Assembly: GCF_002775205.1 (NCBI RefSeq)
Contig: NC_036457.1
Coordinates: 3,124,975-3,188,974, forward strand
Length of the DNA: 64,000 bases
Direction of reading: 5' to 3'
Source of the DNA: Xiphophorus maculatus
Lineage: Eukaryota > Chordata > Actinopteri > Cyprinodontiformes > Poeciliidae
Shown piece after piece: positions 36,401 through 51,000 of this stretch. The position numbers and the translations under genes are program-made. The notes beneath the pieces were generated by a model. It ran no database searches. It had not been told where the DNA came from and worked only from the letters and a program-made list of their open reading frames with translations. Each line of letters starts with the position of its first letter. Position 1 is the stretch's first letter.

Positions 36401-39400
36401 AACAGAAAAGAGGGAGGAAAAAACTTGTGTGGACTCGTTCTGCAAACTCTGAGCTAATGAGTGAATCTCAGCTCTTTCTGCAGGAGTGTGTGGGCGTGTA
36501 CGTGTGTGTGTAAATGAATGGATCTTTTCAAGTCATGACACACGTGTTTAACTCATCTCTGCTACTTGTGCCAGATTCAGACTTGCCAAACTAATCCCAC
36601 AGAATTTCACAGCCAGTGTGAGGCTGTCGGATTTGTCAGCAGGTAAAGGTGGCCTCCTGCGATCATTACTCTGCACACAGTCTGCTTCTGTTGCAGGAAT
36701 AAGAGGAGCTAATTGGGATTCATCCAGTGTGTGATGGCTTATTATCTGAATACACGTTGGAACTGAAGCTGGAGTTACTTTGGACCAGACCTGAACGTTT
36801 CTGGGACTGACTGTTTCGTTGGTGCTCAATAGTTTTAATGCAACTCAGCTGTTTTCAGGGAAATGAAAGTGAAGGAGCATTGTATCTAGAATTAGCATAT
36901 CTTCAATAAAGTAAGTTCTCTTCTCTGGAATGACTTCCTGTCAGGAAAAAGTTCTGGACTTTGACTAGGCCATTCCAGAACTTTGATTTTCATCTGGTGC
37001 AGCTGTTCTATCGCTGATTTTTGACCAGCTGTTTTTGGGTGTAACTTTTACCTACAGCTGTTTTGATAATCCACATCCGGTTGCAGGTTAAGTAAATTTT
37101 TTTGTTCATTTTTCTGTGTAAAAACAAACTTAACTATTACAACATAAAATGTAATTGTTGGTCAGATTTGAGCTTTTTCTTAAATAATTAGAGTTTGTTA
37201 CACTTTGCTGTCAGAATTGAGATCAGCTTAGAGTCACAAACAAATAATTATATCGACATAAAGTTGCAAATTTATTGACCTGGATTTTCTGATCAGTAGT
37301 AGTTCTGGACCTTTGAGCTCATCTAGAAATCTTTAGGACATTTGAACATATAGATAAATTCAGTTTTAGTTGAAATAAAACATAACATTTCAGAATCAAT
37401 AGACTTTTAAATGTAACTTTTGTGGAAATGTTTTTTTTGGGGATTAAAATTCCTAATTCTGTTCCTGCTAAATTCATTTCCATGTTTTGCATGTAATCAG
37501 AAGTTGTTTACACAGGCTCTTATTGGCTTAATCACATGTTAATCACATTATTAGCGTATATGTAAATGCAGGCAGTGTTAGTGTTGGGTAACTATCAGCT
37601 GGAACGGTGCAGAGGAGCATAAATACACAGCAGGTCAGAAACAATCAGCAGGTCTGTTCCTCGTTTGTGGCTCTGAATAAACATTAGACCCTGTGTTTGT
37701 GTGTGTGCCTTAAATAAATCCCAAAGGAGGCGTGTGTGTGTGTGTTATTTATGTTTCTCACCCATCTTGACTTCTTCTCCGACGATTCGCAGGCCTTGCT
37801 TGTTAGCGATGTTGTTGTTTACTCAGTTTTTCCTGTCTAATCAAAAACTGTCCCAAGCAAACACTGGAACTGATAAACAAAGTAAACAAAACAATCAAAA
37901 ACAAAATTAAAATGGATTTTCAGTTTCCATTAACAAAAATTTTACTTGAATAAAAACTAAACAATATAAAGCCAAAGTGGAAATAAATACTGCATTCAAC
38001 TAAAAGAGTGCAGATTATTATATTGCCCTTCAGTAATAGTTAGATTTAAATAGAGGAGATGGTCACATCGACTACCTGATGCAATAGTTCACACTACATG
38101 ATTTTTTGCTCCTATTTTTCCCTTAGACAATCTTAGAATGTTGGGACATTTTCTTCTTCTACAATTGTCGCTTGCGATTTTATAACCGATCATTCTGTAG
38201 TGTGTGGTGTGTTACGGTAGATCGTCGTGGCCGCTCCGATCCAAATCAGGGGGTTTCCCCGACTGGGACGTTAACGCAGCCTGTTGAATGTGACAGGCAG
38301 CCAATCAGAAAGCGAGGATTCTCCTCAGTGTTTTCTGAGGGGAAATTAGGGAGGGGAATCCCAAACAGCTGACGCCGCGCAACCCGAAGTCCAGCGGACA
38401 TCGGAGATGATACGTGGAAACAACATTAATGTTTATTCAACATTTCGTGTAAAGAATATAGAAATGACAAGAGGAGGAGTTGGAGCGAAATTGCTACCGC
38501 AGTTGATAAACCCGGTAACTTTTCAGCTGTTCTTCGTTAACGTGACGTAAACAGGTTATAATGATTTTCATTCAGTCAGGACTTTACGCTGACACTATGC
38601 ATTGCAGGTAGATTGTAGTAAAGCATCGATTAATGCCTGGTTTTAAAATTAGTTCACTGGACTTGTAGCCATTATTTTGTGCCCATTGTTGGACACCACA
38701 GGGCAGGACCGAACCCGATCGAACCGTTATACCTAGGATTTCTGTCGGCTAATGTGTGGTCTGTCAGGATTTGAAAATGGGCCGACAATCGGCAGACAGC
38801 TCTAAGATCGTTTAGTGTGCGCTGGGCTTTACACTAAGGAAATGAGGAAGGGAGGGTCAGTGGAGAGCACCGGAGTTGAGCCTTTTTTCATTCAGTGTCA
38901 TTAACAGAAAGAGAAAAAGGCCGGAAACCGATAATTAAAATGAGGTCGATAGTTTTAATTTATTGTACGATTAAATTATGTATTGTTTATTGTGACAGGC
39001 CTACATACACAGATATTTATTTCTAGCTTTCCTACTATGATAAGTCACTAATTATAGGAGCAGAGGTGACGTCACACTGTGTGTGTGAGGAATCACTGCA
39101 AAACAGGGATTTATTATTTTAAAACAGATTTATTGACAGTGTAAATGTTTGACCTCTTACATTAGCAGTCCAGATATTAACATAATTTTTTTCTGTCTCT
39201 GAGAATGTAAACAATCACCTCAACCGGTAGATTCACAAAAATGTTAAAATCCAGGAAGTTCAGTCACATTTTTCCTTCTTATCATATTTTATTTCCAACA
39301 CACTCGTTTAGTCCTGTACATCTTTTCTAGTTCTAGTTTAGCTCCTTAGTTGTTTCATTCCTTATATATTAACTTCTGTAAAACACTTTCCAGCTTATTT

Positions 39401-42400
39401 TCTGTGTTTGTTTCTTCACTTTTAAGCCAGAAACCATCACGGCTGTTGAACTTTGAGATGTTGGATCTCATTGAAATTCTCTCTGCAAACAGGATGTTGT
39501 CCGCCTCTGACAGGTTTCTGTCTGTCGTTCCTCAAGAAAAACATGATCGATGCTCCAATCATTGTGCTCGCCTTGTGTATCACAACGCCCAGCCGCTCCA
39601 CAATAGGACAAGACGCAAACACAATGCCCCCTTACACTACAGTAAATGACACAATTACACACATACACAAACTGGAGGCGCATTCGCAGTTGAAATTATT
39701 CATTTCCCCATATGAAATGCGGTTATTGTTCCTTTCTCCTTCCCTCCCTATCAGGAGGTATTCACATGGACAAGAGGAGAGGGAAATGAGTTTTCAGAGG
39801 AGCCATAACCGGCTCCCAGGGTGGGAATAATGGTAATAATGTTTTATATGAAGCTCGTAGTGCAGGGGGGCTCACAGGTTGGCTAACTAAACTGGCCTCT
39901 GCCACTGAGGGCCTTATCTGTGGGAAAGTCTCATCACCTGGCTGGCAACCTGCTGTTGTTTGAAAGCTTCTCAGGATGAGTCACCTGACAGTTTGGCTCT
40001 TCTACTGAACCCAAACAGTACAGTTTGGAGAAAAAACAAATAGTTTATACAATGCAAATATGACAGAGTTACTCAATATTCCTGGATGCTCCTTCTTTAC
40101 TTTCTGTCATGTTCTGTGTTTTCTGTGTATTTATTTAGAGTTTTCTGTGTCCCCGAGTCTTCGTGTTGCCCTGTCTTCCCCTTGATTGTTTCCCAGGTGT
40201 GTCTCGTTTCTGTGATTACCCTCCCGTGTATTTAATGTCACCTGTGTCTCAGTCGGGTCCTCGTCTAATGTGTGGTCAGTCCTTCGTCTTGTCCATTCTG
40301 TTTACCAGTTGCTACCGGCGTTGAGCCCTGGCTTCTGCTCAGTCGTGCTGCCTGGTTGTGTGGACTTTTGTGGGACATTCATCATTAAAATCATTTATTC
40401 ATCCTACCTGGGTCTGCTGCGTCTGCCTCACCACCCCTCACCGCACCGTTTCGTGACACTTTCATCTTGTGAGATTTTTTTGTATTTTTTTTCACTAACA
40501 AATTTGTTTTCTCCACATAGTTCAATATGATAAACCAAGCAATCTGAAAAAAGGTTGATTCCAATTTCATTAAATAGAAAAAAATGACTATATTCCCAGA
40601 TAATTTTTCTTTCCCTGTCCATCAACTAAACATGATGTCAGGAAGACATGTGACCACGATGCTGCTGAATATTTTACAAACTCTTTTTTTCCTCTTTCCT
40701 TCATTATAATCTCCCCGTCCGCCACAATGAGCTTTAGCATCTCTGCAAATAAAACTATACATCAAGTTAGCGTTGAGGATTATTGAAGTCTAATTAAGAG
40801 ACCAAATATATTAAATATGAGTGATTTTGACTGATGGCAGGTGAAATATAAAGTCTTACTGAATATTGAATTGAAGCACTTCATTTGGATTGAGATTCTG
40901 TTCATGTTAATATTGCAATACACATCAAAAGGCTGATCAGTGTTCAAATAATAACTTTTGTATTTGTACTTCAAAAAAGGGCCAGAAAAAAATGTGTTTG
41001 GAAAAGTATGAAAGTTTGACATCAAAATGTCCAGGAAGTCTGGAAGCATGTTTGCCTCAAATATGAAATATTGCATCATCAAACCTGCTCCAACAGTAGA
41101 AACACCTTTAGCTTGTGTAATTTGCTGTGGTTAAGCAACATGGACCAACAGGACTCCACCTGGAGTTAGTTTGGTTTTCTGATGAGTCATATTTCATCAC
41201 AGTCAACTGAACAGGCTGCAGAGTTCTGTTTGCTCTGCTTCCTCTCTACACCCCAGTGTAATCTTGAAAAGGTTTGCATTAAATACCAATAAAGTCCATC
41301 GTAATTTCGTGATCTCAGGTTTATGTTGTGTAATGCTGATGTTCTGGCTAAACCCAAAGGCTCCATGCTTCCTCACTATGGGCACTTAAACGTTGGGCTG
41401 CTATAAAAGAGCACATTGAGAAAATTACAGATAAGTAAGTGAGGTGTTTTAGAACTGCATTGATTTCTTGTTTTGCTCCTGCAGGTTTCAGCTAAATGAG
41501 CAGTCTGTCTGTATATTACACAGACAGCCAATTTGCAATCACTGTGCCATTCCTGCAGCAGCGAGTGTGCTTCCTACAAAAATCTAAGAAAAGCATTTGC
41601 ATTTTTAGCCTGGCTCATTCCTTCATCCTTTATAAATGATTCAACCAATTCTTAAAAATAAATAAATAAAAAAAAAAAACTGCAAGAATCGGTATAATTG
41701 GGATTTTTTAACTTTGAGGATGCGGCGCAATCAAACATGTTTGACTGCAGAGTTATTGGAGTCTACAGTGTTTGCTTTTGTTTCCAACATCCTCAGATAA
41801 ACACAGACTGAAAAAAGTAATAATTCTAGTTACAGTTATAGCTATGCTGTGTCTCTAAATCAACATGTACAAATTAATTTCAATATTAAATATTATCTGT
41901 ATAATATTTGTTTTGCTATTACTGAATAGTGGCTGCTTTTAAAAGGCCAACCACCAGAACTTTTTAAGGATATTTTTTAAATCTTATGCTATCTGATTCT
42001 GATCTACAAATTAATCAGGAACCAAAAGGCTCCAGAACTGGAGGGATAAACAAGGAATCTGTCGACCCGTAACAGATAACCTTGGAGAGAATCAACTTTA
42101 AACTTTATTTTCAGGGAGGATTTTCTAAAACGCTGCTTCAGAAACTCAGTTTGATCCAACTTATTTTTTTAGCAACAAAGTGATTCCTAGAAAATGTTGG
42201 TCTTAAAACTTGACATTAACTGGTAGTTCTCAAACTTTTCAACTTTCTGCCAACAAACTAACAGTGGAGGAGTTTTGTCATCCTGTCATTTATAAAGCAA
42301 AGTAGATTTACTAGCATGGCACTGCTAATACACACGGGGATTCAAAGTGCTTTATGCAAAAGTAGCATTAAGTCGCATATGTGCAACCAAAAATTGATAG

Positions 42401-45400
42401 TATTTTGTCTGTCATTCTGTCGCAATTTGTCAACAAAATTATTATTTTACTTTCAAAACAGTTTTATTGAAAAAGTTGTCTCCATACACAGTTTAGTTGT
42501 TGTTTCTTGATTAAAACATCCTAAAGCTAAATAAAGAAATAAGCTTTTTACTGCTTAAAGTGCATCAAAATCATTCCTGGATCATTTGTAGCAAAGGATG
42601 CATCTGCAGCTAAAATAGTTTTAACATCAAAAAGCCCTTTATGCTTGACTTAGCATCAGTACAGTGTAGAGCTGATCTAGTGTTTAATTTTTGGGTAAAC
42701 TAATTATTAATTGGATAGCAAAAAATGCCTAATAGATTTTTATTTTTGCAGAATTTGAACCAGGTGACATTCTGGGTAGAACATATTTACAGATAAAGGT
42801 TTTTTTGTTTTTTCTTAAATGCAGAATATATATATTTTTGTACAGTTTTGGCTTAGTTACCCCTCTAATGTGTATAATGCTGTTAACAATTGATTACTAA
42901 ATTGGTTCACGATACTCTCAATAATAATTAATCACAATTAATCCAAATAATCATTTCAGTTAAACCAAGCAGGCCTCAAATCTTGCAGACGTTATTACAA
43001 ATTAATCATTACTAAAAAAAAAAGGTATTGTATGATGTACGTGTCTGGTTTTAAATAACAGCGTGGCATTTAAAATGTGTCTGCTTTTGTTGAAATCTTG
43101 GTAGTTTGAAGAAAGGTTCCTGATAACTGGTCAGCTTTATGTTCTTGTCTCCTCTGATGTCCCACTTTAAACGTCATTTTCAGCTGAATCTGGGCTGCTT
43201 TGTAAAATGTCAAAATGGTCTGATAGAGGAAAGTACAAAGTGTGTGTGTGTGTGCGTGCAAAGGCTGCATGAATAGCTCGGTAATTGTCTGCTGACATTT
43301 GTGCGTGCTGGTGTGAAAATTGTAATTCTCACCTTGATGTATGAAGGATTGAGCTATCAATCTACTTTATAGAGAGTGGAGTGGAAAAGGAGGATAAAGA
43401 GAGTTGGAACGAAGGATAACAGAGACATTTGGAGCAAAAATGTGACGACAACTTGTGCAGAAAGTCGGAGAGAGAGAGGGAGTTCAGTAAAAAGGAAATT
43501 GGACAGAATAGGATTGTAAGAGAGAACGAGAGAAGTGACACAAAGGGATAAAACCACATTTTTAATGTTTAATTCCTGAAAAGTATGAAGGGAAAATGAT
43601 ATCGTCTAGAAATATATGAGCAGGAAGAGAAGAGCTAAGAGATAAAGAGCTAAGAAGCAGAATCACGTCCAACTCGAGGAACAACAGCAAGTCGACAGGG
43701 AGCAAATGAACTGGTTCAGAGCAGACAGAGAACAAGCTGTTTTCTCTGTCACCAGTCATTTGTGCTCCACGTGTCATTTCTCCATTCAGCGCTGGTCACA
43801 GCCAGCTTCTTCTGCTTCAAGCCAAGCTTTCATCAATGCAATCACAGCATTTTCTGGCAGGTTATTGTTTATAACATGTCAGAAATCACTAAGCAGTGGG
43901 GCGACCATGCAGGCCCGTCTTTGTGTACAGTTTGCACAAATTAAGATGATCTTCCACAGAGCGACCGCTTTTTCTCTCATCACTGCAGGATGTTGTTTAC
44001 AACTTGGTTTGTTTCCAGTTATTCTAACGCCTGCAAAGCTTTGATTAATGTCAGTCAAAGGCCAGCTGGTGGTTCATGTGCAGCTTAACTGACTCAAAAT
44101 GAAAAGTATATTTGTAACATCTTACTTTTTTTGTAAGGGTTAGTTTGGCGTTTCTAATATTTCTGACTTCCTCAGTTTGAAGAATCAAAGTTCTGATTGT
44201 GTTGATTAACTTTGAAGGACTGTTGTTGTTTGTACTTGGTGAATAGTCCTGGCTATTTTCTCTTTTTCCAGAACATTCTTATCTTAAAAAGTCAACATCC
44301 GTGTGTAAAGTGTGTTTGCAGAGAAATGATGACACCCTCCTCACTTTTTGTGAGGAGGGTGTCCAAATTTGACTATATGTCCAGAAGGAAATCAAGAACA
44401 TTTAAAATATTGTGATGTTTCAGCAGTCTTATGCAGAAATATTTGCTTTACGCAAGCAGACTGTCAGAGGAAATGACATCGATGGGATCCACACACATCT
44501 GACAAATATGGAAAACTCAGAGCACAAATACTGTTTTAAAATGTCAAATCATATCCTTCCCACTTATTCATTCTATTCTGACGCCCACAGTCAGAAATGG
44601 CTCCATTCAAGTGTAATTGCATTTTGTAGCATTAAGTTAACAGATAATGTGTGCAGAGAAACAGACATGAGAGCTCAGACATCCATCCATACACACCAGC
44701 AGTGTGTGAGGAGTTTTCTGCTCTGCTGCTGCTCCACACTCTGTGTGCTAACTTATGCATATTACTACACAGTGTGTTGACTTTCTGTCTCTACTACTAC
44801 TCTAAGGGCTGAAGAATAAAAATAATGATCACCCACCTCCATTAATACACAGAAATGCAGCTCAAACTCTCTCAACTTTTAAACCTGGCACATTCTGTCT
44901 CTCCTGTTAGAAACACCAATGTCTTAATTTAACTTTATCTGATGTCAGTCAGAAATTGTCCCTACTTACTCTACAGGTGGCTAAATGAAGGCATCAATGT
45001 GACATTTTATGAGATCCACACAAACAGCCAAGAAAAATGAAAAATACGGTTCTCTAGAAATTATCGCCTGGGTTGCTGACTCCTCCTGGGTCTCAGGAGG
45101 AGTCTCCACAGGACACTGTGCTTCATGTGTTTTTTCAGAGCAGGTTGCTGCCCAAATATTTGCCTGTAAAAACAATAAGCAAACTCTTTTCCATCAAGAC
45201 CAATTGCAGATATTTGGCAAAGGATCCAATTTATCAGCCGACCATTAAAATCGCCTGACTTCCTCTTACACTGATTTGGTGAAGATGAACTGAAAGCTCC
45301 AGGCTTTCACCAAACACTGCTGCAAGATTATTCTGATAAATGAAACAATTAACTTAATCATGCCTCAATGCAGATGTGTAGAAATAAAGACATTCATTTG

Positions 45401-47985
45401 GATATTTATGCTTGCATTTCAAATCCTAATGAGGCTCTTCTGATGTAATTTCCTATAAAGTCTCATATTAATAATCCAAATTGCAGAAACAATATTCCAT
45501 TTAACATTACAGTCTGGCTGAAGGATTTGAGTTGTTTGAGTCCCCAAAGTTTCTTTTTGCTTTGTGACTGATGCTAATCCCTCTTCAGGGTTTTATTTCC
45601 AGTCCGACACGAGGCCGAGGAAAAAAAGAAGCAGATACATTTCTGATGTTTGTACCGCCGTTGTTGTAGCCGTCATCTGAAGCAGAGCACGTTCCAAGCT
45701 GTCAGTGTTGTCATAGTTGTTATTGTTGTGCTTGCTGGGGCTAATAGCAGATATATCCGCTCCATTAGCTGTTAATCTCTTCGCCAAGAGTGTGAAGAAA
45801 GCAATATAACCAGGAGGATTCAAGGAGGACTGATATGTCCAACAATTCCTCAGCTCTCCTCTGGAATCATTTCTTTCTCCATTTGTCCACTCAGAGATAA
45901 ACGCGGCTCCACACACCTACAGAAACCTTCACACATCTGCTGTCAAAACCTTTAATGAGTTTCAATCTTGTCTCTTCAACTCAAAGACTGTTATTAGTTT
46001 TTTTTTTATTTGGGTGCCATTTATCATCACATTTCTTTGCAAAAGCCTTGATGAAAATTAAAGGTGAAGCAGAGAGGGAGTGGATTTGTGTTTCTGTGTG
46101 AAAGGAAAGGGGTGAGAGGAAAACGTGGAGAGAAAAAAACAATAAATACACAATGTATTTTGTCTCTTCTGTGAAGTTTTTTTTATTAATGCCTTTTGCT
46201 GAGGCTGAATTATTGCCCTGCTTGCAAGCTGCTCTGCAGTGTTTGCTGCCCTCCCCTCTTCATCTCACACAAACCCACTCTGAGCATTTCTATACACACA
46301 CAGCAAAGGGAGGTTTTCCAGAGGCAGGTGAGGAATTTCGAACAGCTATGATTCGATAAGCATTTCTGAAGACTGCAGTCTGGATGTTTGTGGATTAGAG
46401 AGACATGGTGGGGCAGGAATGTCTCCTGAATTATAGATGTAGGAAGTTTTATCAGGCAGAACAGAAAGAAAACCTCCTGCATTTATAGAAGTGTACATCG
46501 GTTTTGGTTTGGTAAGCGCAACCTCGGCTGAAACGTGGAAATCAAATCCTTCAAACTGCTAAGATTTACTGACACAGGGAAGACGTGGAACGAGTGTTTG
46601 TGCTTGTCTTTAACAGCAGTTTTGGATTTCTGTCGGCTTTCTTAGAAAGGAAAGATTTACAACTTACAGGTCAAAGCTTTAAGTGAAGATGGAGGAAATT
46701 GAGGAGGAAGAGAAGCTGATTGGCTGAACCGTTTCACCAACATTATTCCCAAACCTTCTTTGAGGCAATTTTGGATGAAGCATTTGTCGAGACGTTTGAT
46801 GTGGATGTTTATTACTCGAACAATAGAAAATCCTCATTTTTAAAAATTATGCCAGCAAATAGTTTGGTTTTCTCTTCCAAGGCCTGAAGCATTTTACAGT
46901 CTTTAAAGTTTTAGATATTAAAGTAAAAATATGATGAACTTGACAATCAGTCGTTGTTGGGATGAAGCCTTGTGGCCAAATCCACACAAATGGTTCAACA
47001 GAAACAAAATCCTGCTGGAGCATTTTGTAAAATTGTTCCAACCTTGTGGAATATTAATGGAGAAGACTTAGTGCTGTCAGGTTTTCTAAAAAAGGTTTGC
47101 TAATATTCATAGTGGCTTTATTAAAAACAATTAAAACATTCAGGCTATGCTGCTTCTGCAATAAAATATCAATTTACTCACAGGCGCTTTAGTAATCCTT
47201 ACACAGGATGGCAGTAAATGTTGCCAGCTCTGTATACCTTTTATGATTCTTGTAGGCCAATATTTAATCATCTGTTTTATGTTGAGTGCACAGCATGTCA
47301 GCATCTTTGAACATAAGCAGATAAATATTGAAAGTTTTGGGAGCAACACATGTTCCGTTTAGTTTAAAATGAACATTTTTAAGAGGCTTATTTTATACCC
47401 ACAGCATCTCCTGACACAAATCCTCACACTCAGAAAATAAAGACAATGGATGTGCTGTGATTTTTGGCTGTGTTTACAAGAAAAATAATCACACAGAGAA
47501 AAAAAATGACAGGATGTTTTGCGCTATGTTTTCGCTCACACAGTGCATACTCTCCACTGGGACAAAAAACCCAGAAGATCAACCCTGCACATGTGCAAAC
47601 TGCTGATTAATAGGAGCTGCTGCTTCTCTCTGCTATTGACTGAACGGAGTTGAAGAAGAAATGTGCAGCATGCTGAAAATGCTGGTGATTGGTCCAAAAA
47701 TATGCAACATCTATTAGGAAACGTGTTGATTTAAAGTTTAAAGCACAACATTGACTGTTGATATCTTTACAAATTTGATAAGATAAATCAACCATTACTC
47801 TGTACTTGTATAGGGTTTAATAGAAAACATCTCCATGTAGTTTTAATAATTTTTAGCAGTTTATTCTCCATTTTCTTTTTATATACATGTGAAGGGTAAA
47901 ACCTGCGTCTGTACAAGGTAACTTTTAAATCACATCCCATCTGTCATCTCATAAATATGCATGCAGACACACACCTGCACACGCA

Positions 47986-48023
<38 letters not shown>

Positions 48024-51000
48024 ATAAGCCTTGGTTGTTTTTCTTCTCAGTTCTGAACTTGATTGAACAGAGATTTAAAATCTTGCATGGATGCAGGAAA
48101 AATTCTGTAAATAAAAGACGAAATATACAGAAAAACCTATAAATACAGATATCTGTGAATGTCGTCTGCTCTGCTTCTCATATGAGCTGTGGTGGATGCT
48201 TTACTGTCTGGCACTTTCCTGGACCATGAATATGCAATTTGATCCTGTGTTGATCCCTGTTGGGACTCTCCACCTCATCTCGGCTCTGCTGCCTACACAA
48301 CCAGGTCAAAGGTCGACTGCAGAGTGTACAAAACCTGAAGCAAGAATCTAGTTCCTGAAATTTAATTTCTATTCTTTATCTTGTGACTGAACCTGATCTT
48401 CTTTAGCAATAGGCTGCTTTAGTTTTTTATGGTAATGTCTTAAGAAAAGAAACTAGAGTTTGAATGAAGATTTGTTTGCTCTGCTTTTATTTCTAATCAT
48501 TCTGTACCAATAATAGGCAGATTGGTGGATTTGATGGGTTGTACCCAAATAAGAGATTTTAGCTGATTGAGATGATGAACCATTTTAAAGGGTTTATCAT
48601 ATCATGTTACCACAGCAGCAGCTTTAGGCTCCATGTGTTGGTTGGACCAGATCATAGTAATCAGAGGAAAAAACACAGATTTTGATTTTTGTGTGCATCC
48701 CATCACATTTGTGTCTGGTTAAAGTAATAGCACAGGGTGGCATATTTAGAGGCAACTAGCAGGCTGTCTAAAATTAAAAACAAATATCAACAAGGTGCTA
48801 AAAAACTGATGAAAACATTAAGGATGTTTCAGGAAAGCTGAAACTGATGAATGAGGTGCAGAAACCTCCCAATTTTAGAGAAGAAATCCTCTAAAGATGT
48901 GATATTTATGTCTGTAGGTCCAGTGATATATCAGCAGAACTTTAGTTTTCATAAAGAAAACTTACATTTCTGCTTAACTTGTGAGACATTTGGTTTCCAC
49001 TTACCAACTCACACAACCTTCAGTCATAAAATTATGTTGTTTGTCCTTTAGTAGTGATTATGTCACTTTTAGTCAACGTTATATTTTATGTTATGTTTAT
49101 ATTATAGATGAAAAGCTAAAAATGCTAAAGTTCAAATGCTAACATTAAAAAACATGATGTAGTTTTATTATTACATATTTACTAATTTTCTCTTCCAATA
49201 ATGAGCAAAATCCAATCAAGTCTTTGAATTTATTTTTTAGGTGCCGTTAAAAAGCTGCAGAGTTAATATCAAACTTCAGCGTTGGATATATTTTTTCCAT
49301 TCATGCAGTTTATCAGCTTCTAACAGAATTACAGAAAAAAACTCTTTTACATTTAGATGTAAAGATCTTAATCTTGATCTGCACATTTTCATCAACGTTT
49401 TCTCCAGTTATTTATTCCGCTGCTGTGAATTTGGCTCTGCTTTTAGAGATGAAGTTATTGTAAAGGGTGTGTTTGCTCTTTTCCAGAAGATAATGTCAGG
49501 TATTACAATCCTTATCAGTTTTTAATAATCACAATGGTTGGTTTAACCAGAGCAATAATAAATTAAATATCATAATGATTTATATCTTTCACTTGCTGTC
49601 CCTCATCTCCTGATCTGTGATTAAAACTCTAAACTAAAGAGAACAGACAGATTTCACTTAGAACTAAAGACAATAATAATGAGGTTTTTAATGATCAGAA
49701 TGATTGATTCTGTTTGAAAAGGACTGTGTGAACATTTTACAGATCAGAACCTGACAACCTGATGTGAGAAAGAAGTTCCTCTGTAATCAAAATGCAGTTA
49801 CTCTCAGGCTGAAGGTTTGTGCTCAGATATTTGGATGAATGCGTGTGTGTGTGTGTGTGTGTGTGTGCGCGTGGCTGTGTGTGTGTGGTGAACCAGAAAA
49901 TAATGTAGAAACCAAACAAGCTGCTGCTTCAGGGAGCGATCTATACTCAGCCTTAAATTGATGACAGAGATGCTTGTGAGCGTATGAGTGTGTTCTCCTG
50001 GTTTCTGCTGGGCGAAACAGCGTTGAAGAAAGAAGATGAGAGAGAAAATGGATGAGGTGGTGTTTGTCCTACTGTGTATATTCTCTGTCTTTGTGTAGTA
50101 GTATTGATGTTGGGGTGCTCTCCCCAGACCTGAGCTCAATAAGCCCTGACTTCAAACAAACAGCAGCCACTTCACCCAGGGAGGAGAGCAGAAAGAACCA
50201 AGAGGTGAAAAATAAATGAAGACAAAGGAGAGAGGGCAAGAAAATAAGCAAGTGTGTCTGGCTGCATAAAATAACAGAACAGAAGAAGGAGAGATGGGGA
50301 GAGATCAAGAGCAGAAACATGAATGTGGGTGGAAGAAAAGAGTTTAAATGGAAGAATAGATACAAATGGCAGGATGAGAAACATAAAAGGGGAACAAAAT
50401 GCTGCATCTCATGTTGCTGATGCAACCAAGGCTTTGATTTCTGTTTTTAGATCAGAAACACCGTCTTCCTGTCAAATTAGTGTGACTTTCCGCTTTAAGT
50501 TTCCCTGAGCAACTTGAGCATCTTCTCCCTATACACAACAATATAGCAGAAAATAATAGTACACATCCTAACTGACAGCAGAGCTAAAATAAATGCATCA
50601 GTGGCTTAAAAACAATGACAATGATGAATGAAAATACCTATTTTCATCCATCATCTGTCCCTTCTTGTTCCCAAACAGCAACCCAATCCTCGTCTTATTT
50701 ACCTGCAGCTGCACAAATGTTAGAACAAGAGCTAAAATGCACATAATGATGCAATAAATCCAGTAATGAGGAGACGAAGTAGAGAGTCTGAAATCACAGA
50801 AACTCAGAACAGTTTGGTTGTTTTTTATTGGAGTGCAGATGAAGTTTCAAAATATAAAACAAAAAAAGCTTTCAAAGCCAAACAAGTCATTCATTTTTTG
50901 ATCTCTAGCCAGTAATAATTTTACTTGTAAATTTGTGGTAAAGCACTTTCCTAGAACAGTATGAAGGAATGAGTGAAGCGCCTCTGTTGTAGACTGAGTT

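Noticed and set aside
39350-39830. Overlapping open frames in galnt14 intron 1
   Set aside because: No domain, no start context and no splice partners. Frames overlap on both strands, which suggests chance.
43754-44044. Small Cys-rich open frames
   Set aside because: Cysteines are irregular, no zinc-finger or signal-peptide pattern was found, and no splice context.
44331-44363. Hairpin considered as a bacterial-type terminator or attenuator
   Set aside because: The genomic context is a vertebrate intron and there is no downstream U-tract; such a role does not apply.
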